From: Desulfobacteraceae bacterium
GTDB lineage: Bacteria > Desulfobacterota > Desulfobacteria > Desulfobacterales > UBA5616
Direction: 5' to 3'
DNA: 5,095 nucleotides
Assembly: GCA_030620375.1 (NCBI GenBank)
Contig: JAUXEW010000208.1
Span: 1-5,095, forward strand
Positions 4,861 through 5,095 of this stretch are shown one piece after another. Within the stretch, counting starts at the first letter, position 1, and every line of letters starts with the position of its first letter. The notes beneath the pieces are model-generated. The model ran no database searches and was not told where the DNA came from. It was given only the letters and a program-made list of their open reading frames with translations. Position numbers and translations under genes: made by a program.

Positions 4861-4870
4861 CGGCTATAAT
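4841..4870 (+). promoter_or_regulatory. Weak candidate promoter reading antisense to the right-edge gene
   Basis: TTGATC (4841-4846), an 18-base spacer and a perfect TATAAT (4865-4870) overlap the end of the cNMP-binding gene. They point into the 3' end of the convergent gene. Only four of six -35 bases match, and such matches arise by chance in coding DNA, so this is tentative. Confidence 0.2.
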
Positions 4871-5095
4871 GCTGATAAAGCAAATCCGGCTATCTGACGC
4901 ATGTCCTCTGATTCGCCTCTATCCTCCCTTAATCTGATTAATGTTTCTTTAAGCCTCTCTCTCCTCTCTTTTCTGTCTGCTTCAACCACTTGACCGCCGC
5001 CGCTTTGTTCCTGGTATATACGAACCAGCAGTCCGGACATTTCATTCAAGCTATAGCCCATTTTCATCCATAAGTGCAATTCATCTACAAAGCTA
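4864..5095 (-). CDS. Partial gene, C-terminal 76 aa of an unrecognised protein
   Basis: An open frame on the - strand runs from the window edge to a TAG at 4864-4866. The frame stays open through 5095, and the only start-like codon near there (TTG at 5079) has no ribosome binding site, so the true start is outside the window. The visible part contains LHLWMKMGYSLNEMSGLLV, which looks like a short helical, possibly helix-turn-helix-like segment. A Gly-rich turn (QSGGG) and a strongly charged helix (EADRKERRERLKETLIRLRED) follow, ending in a hydrophobic GFALSAL. I do not recognise the family. It ends 3 bases from the stop of the convergent cNMP-binding gene, with no terminator visible between them. 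Confidence 0.6.
   Translation of the reverse strand, partial: SFVDELHLWMKMGYSLNEMSGLLVRIYQEQSGGGQVVEADRKERRERLKETLIRLREDRGESEDMRQIAGFALSAL

Overview
The window looks like chromosomal DNA of a Gram-negative bacterium. The gene content (stand-alone fatty-acid-type beta-oxidation enzymes, a GEMM-I riboswitch ahead of an HDOD signalling gene, REP-like palindromes between genes) fits an anaerobic Desulfobacterota (delta-proteobacterial) lineage. This placement is an inference from gene style; there is no rRNA or other strong marker here.

Left part (1-479): no protein gene. Two oppositely oriented copies of a repeat containing GGGGAATG bound about 317 bp of AT-rich, hairpin-rich DNA. A consensus extended -10 element and a two-part dyad precede the first gene. 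Metabolic part (480-2719): an acyl-CoA dehydrogenase on the + strand converges on a (3R)-hydroxyacyl-CoA-dehydrogenase-like SDR on the - strand. A strong intrinsic terminator for the SDR lies between them. Together they could provide two oxidation steps of a CoA-thioester pathway, although they are not co-transcribed.

Intergenic part (2720-3413): a third copy of the REP-like repeat, a 10-bp direct repeat, a stretch with no recognisable content, then a strong candidate promoter with an A/T-rich upstream element. This promoter leads into a class I cyclic-di-GMP (GEMM-I) riboswitch followed by an intrinsic terminator.

Signalling part (3414-4860): the riboswitch would control a two-gene unit, an HDOD-domain protein and then a small cyclic-nucleotide-binding (CRP-like) domain protein without a DNA-binding domain. 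This is the most interesting content: a second-messenger-sensing RNA feeding a unit of two signalling proteins, one of which may bind a cyclic nucleotide itself. The window ends with the C-terminal part of an unrecognised gene on the - strand (4864-5095), convergent with the signalling unit and only 3 bp from it.
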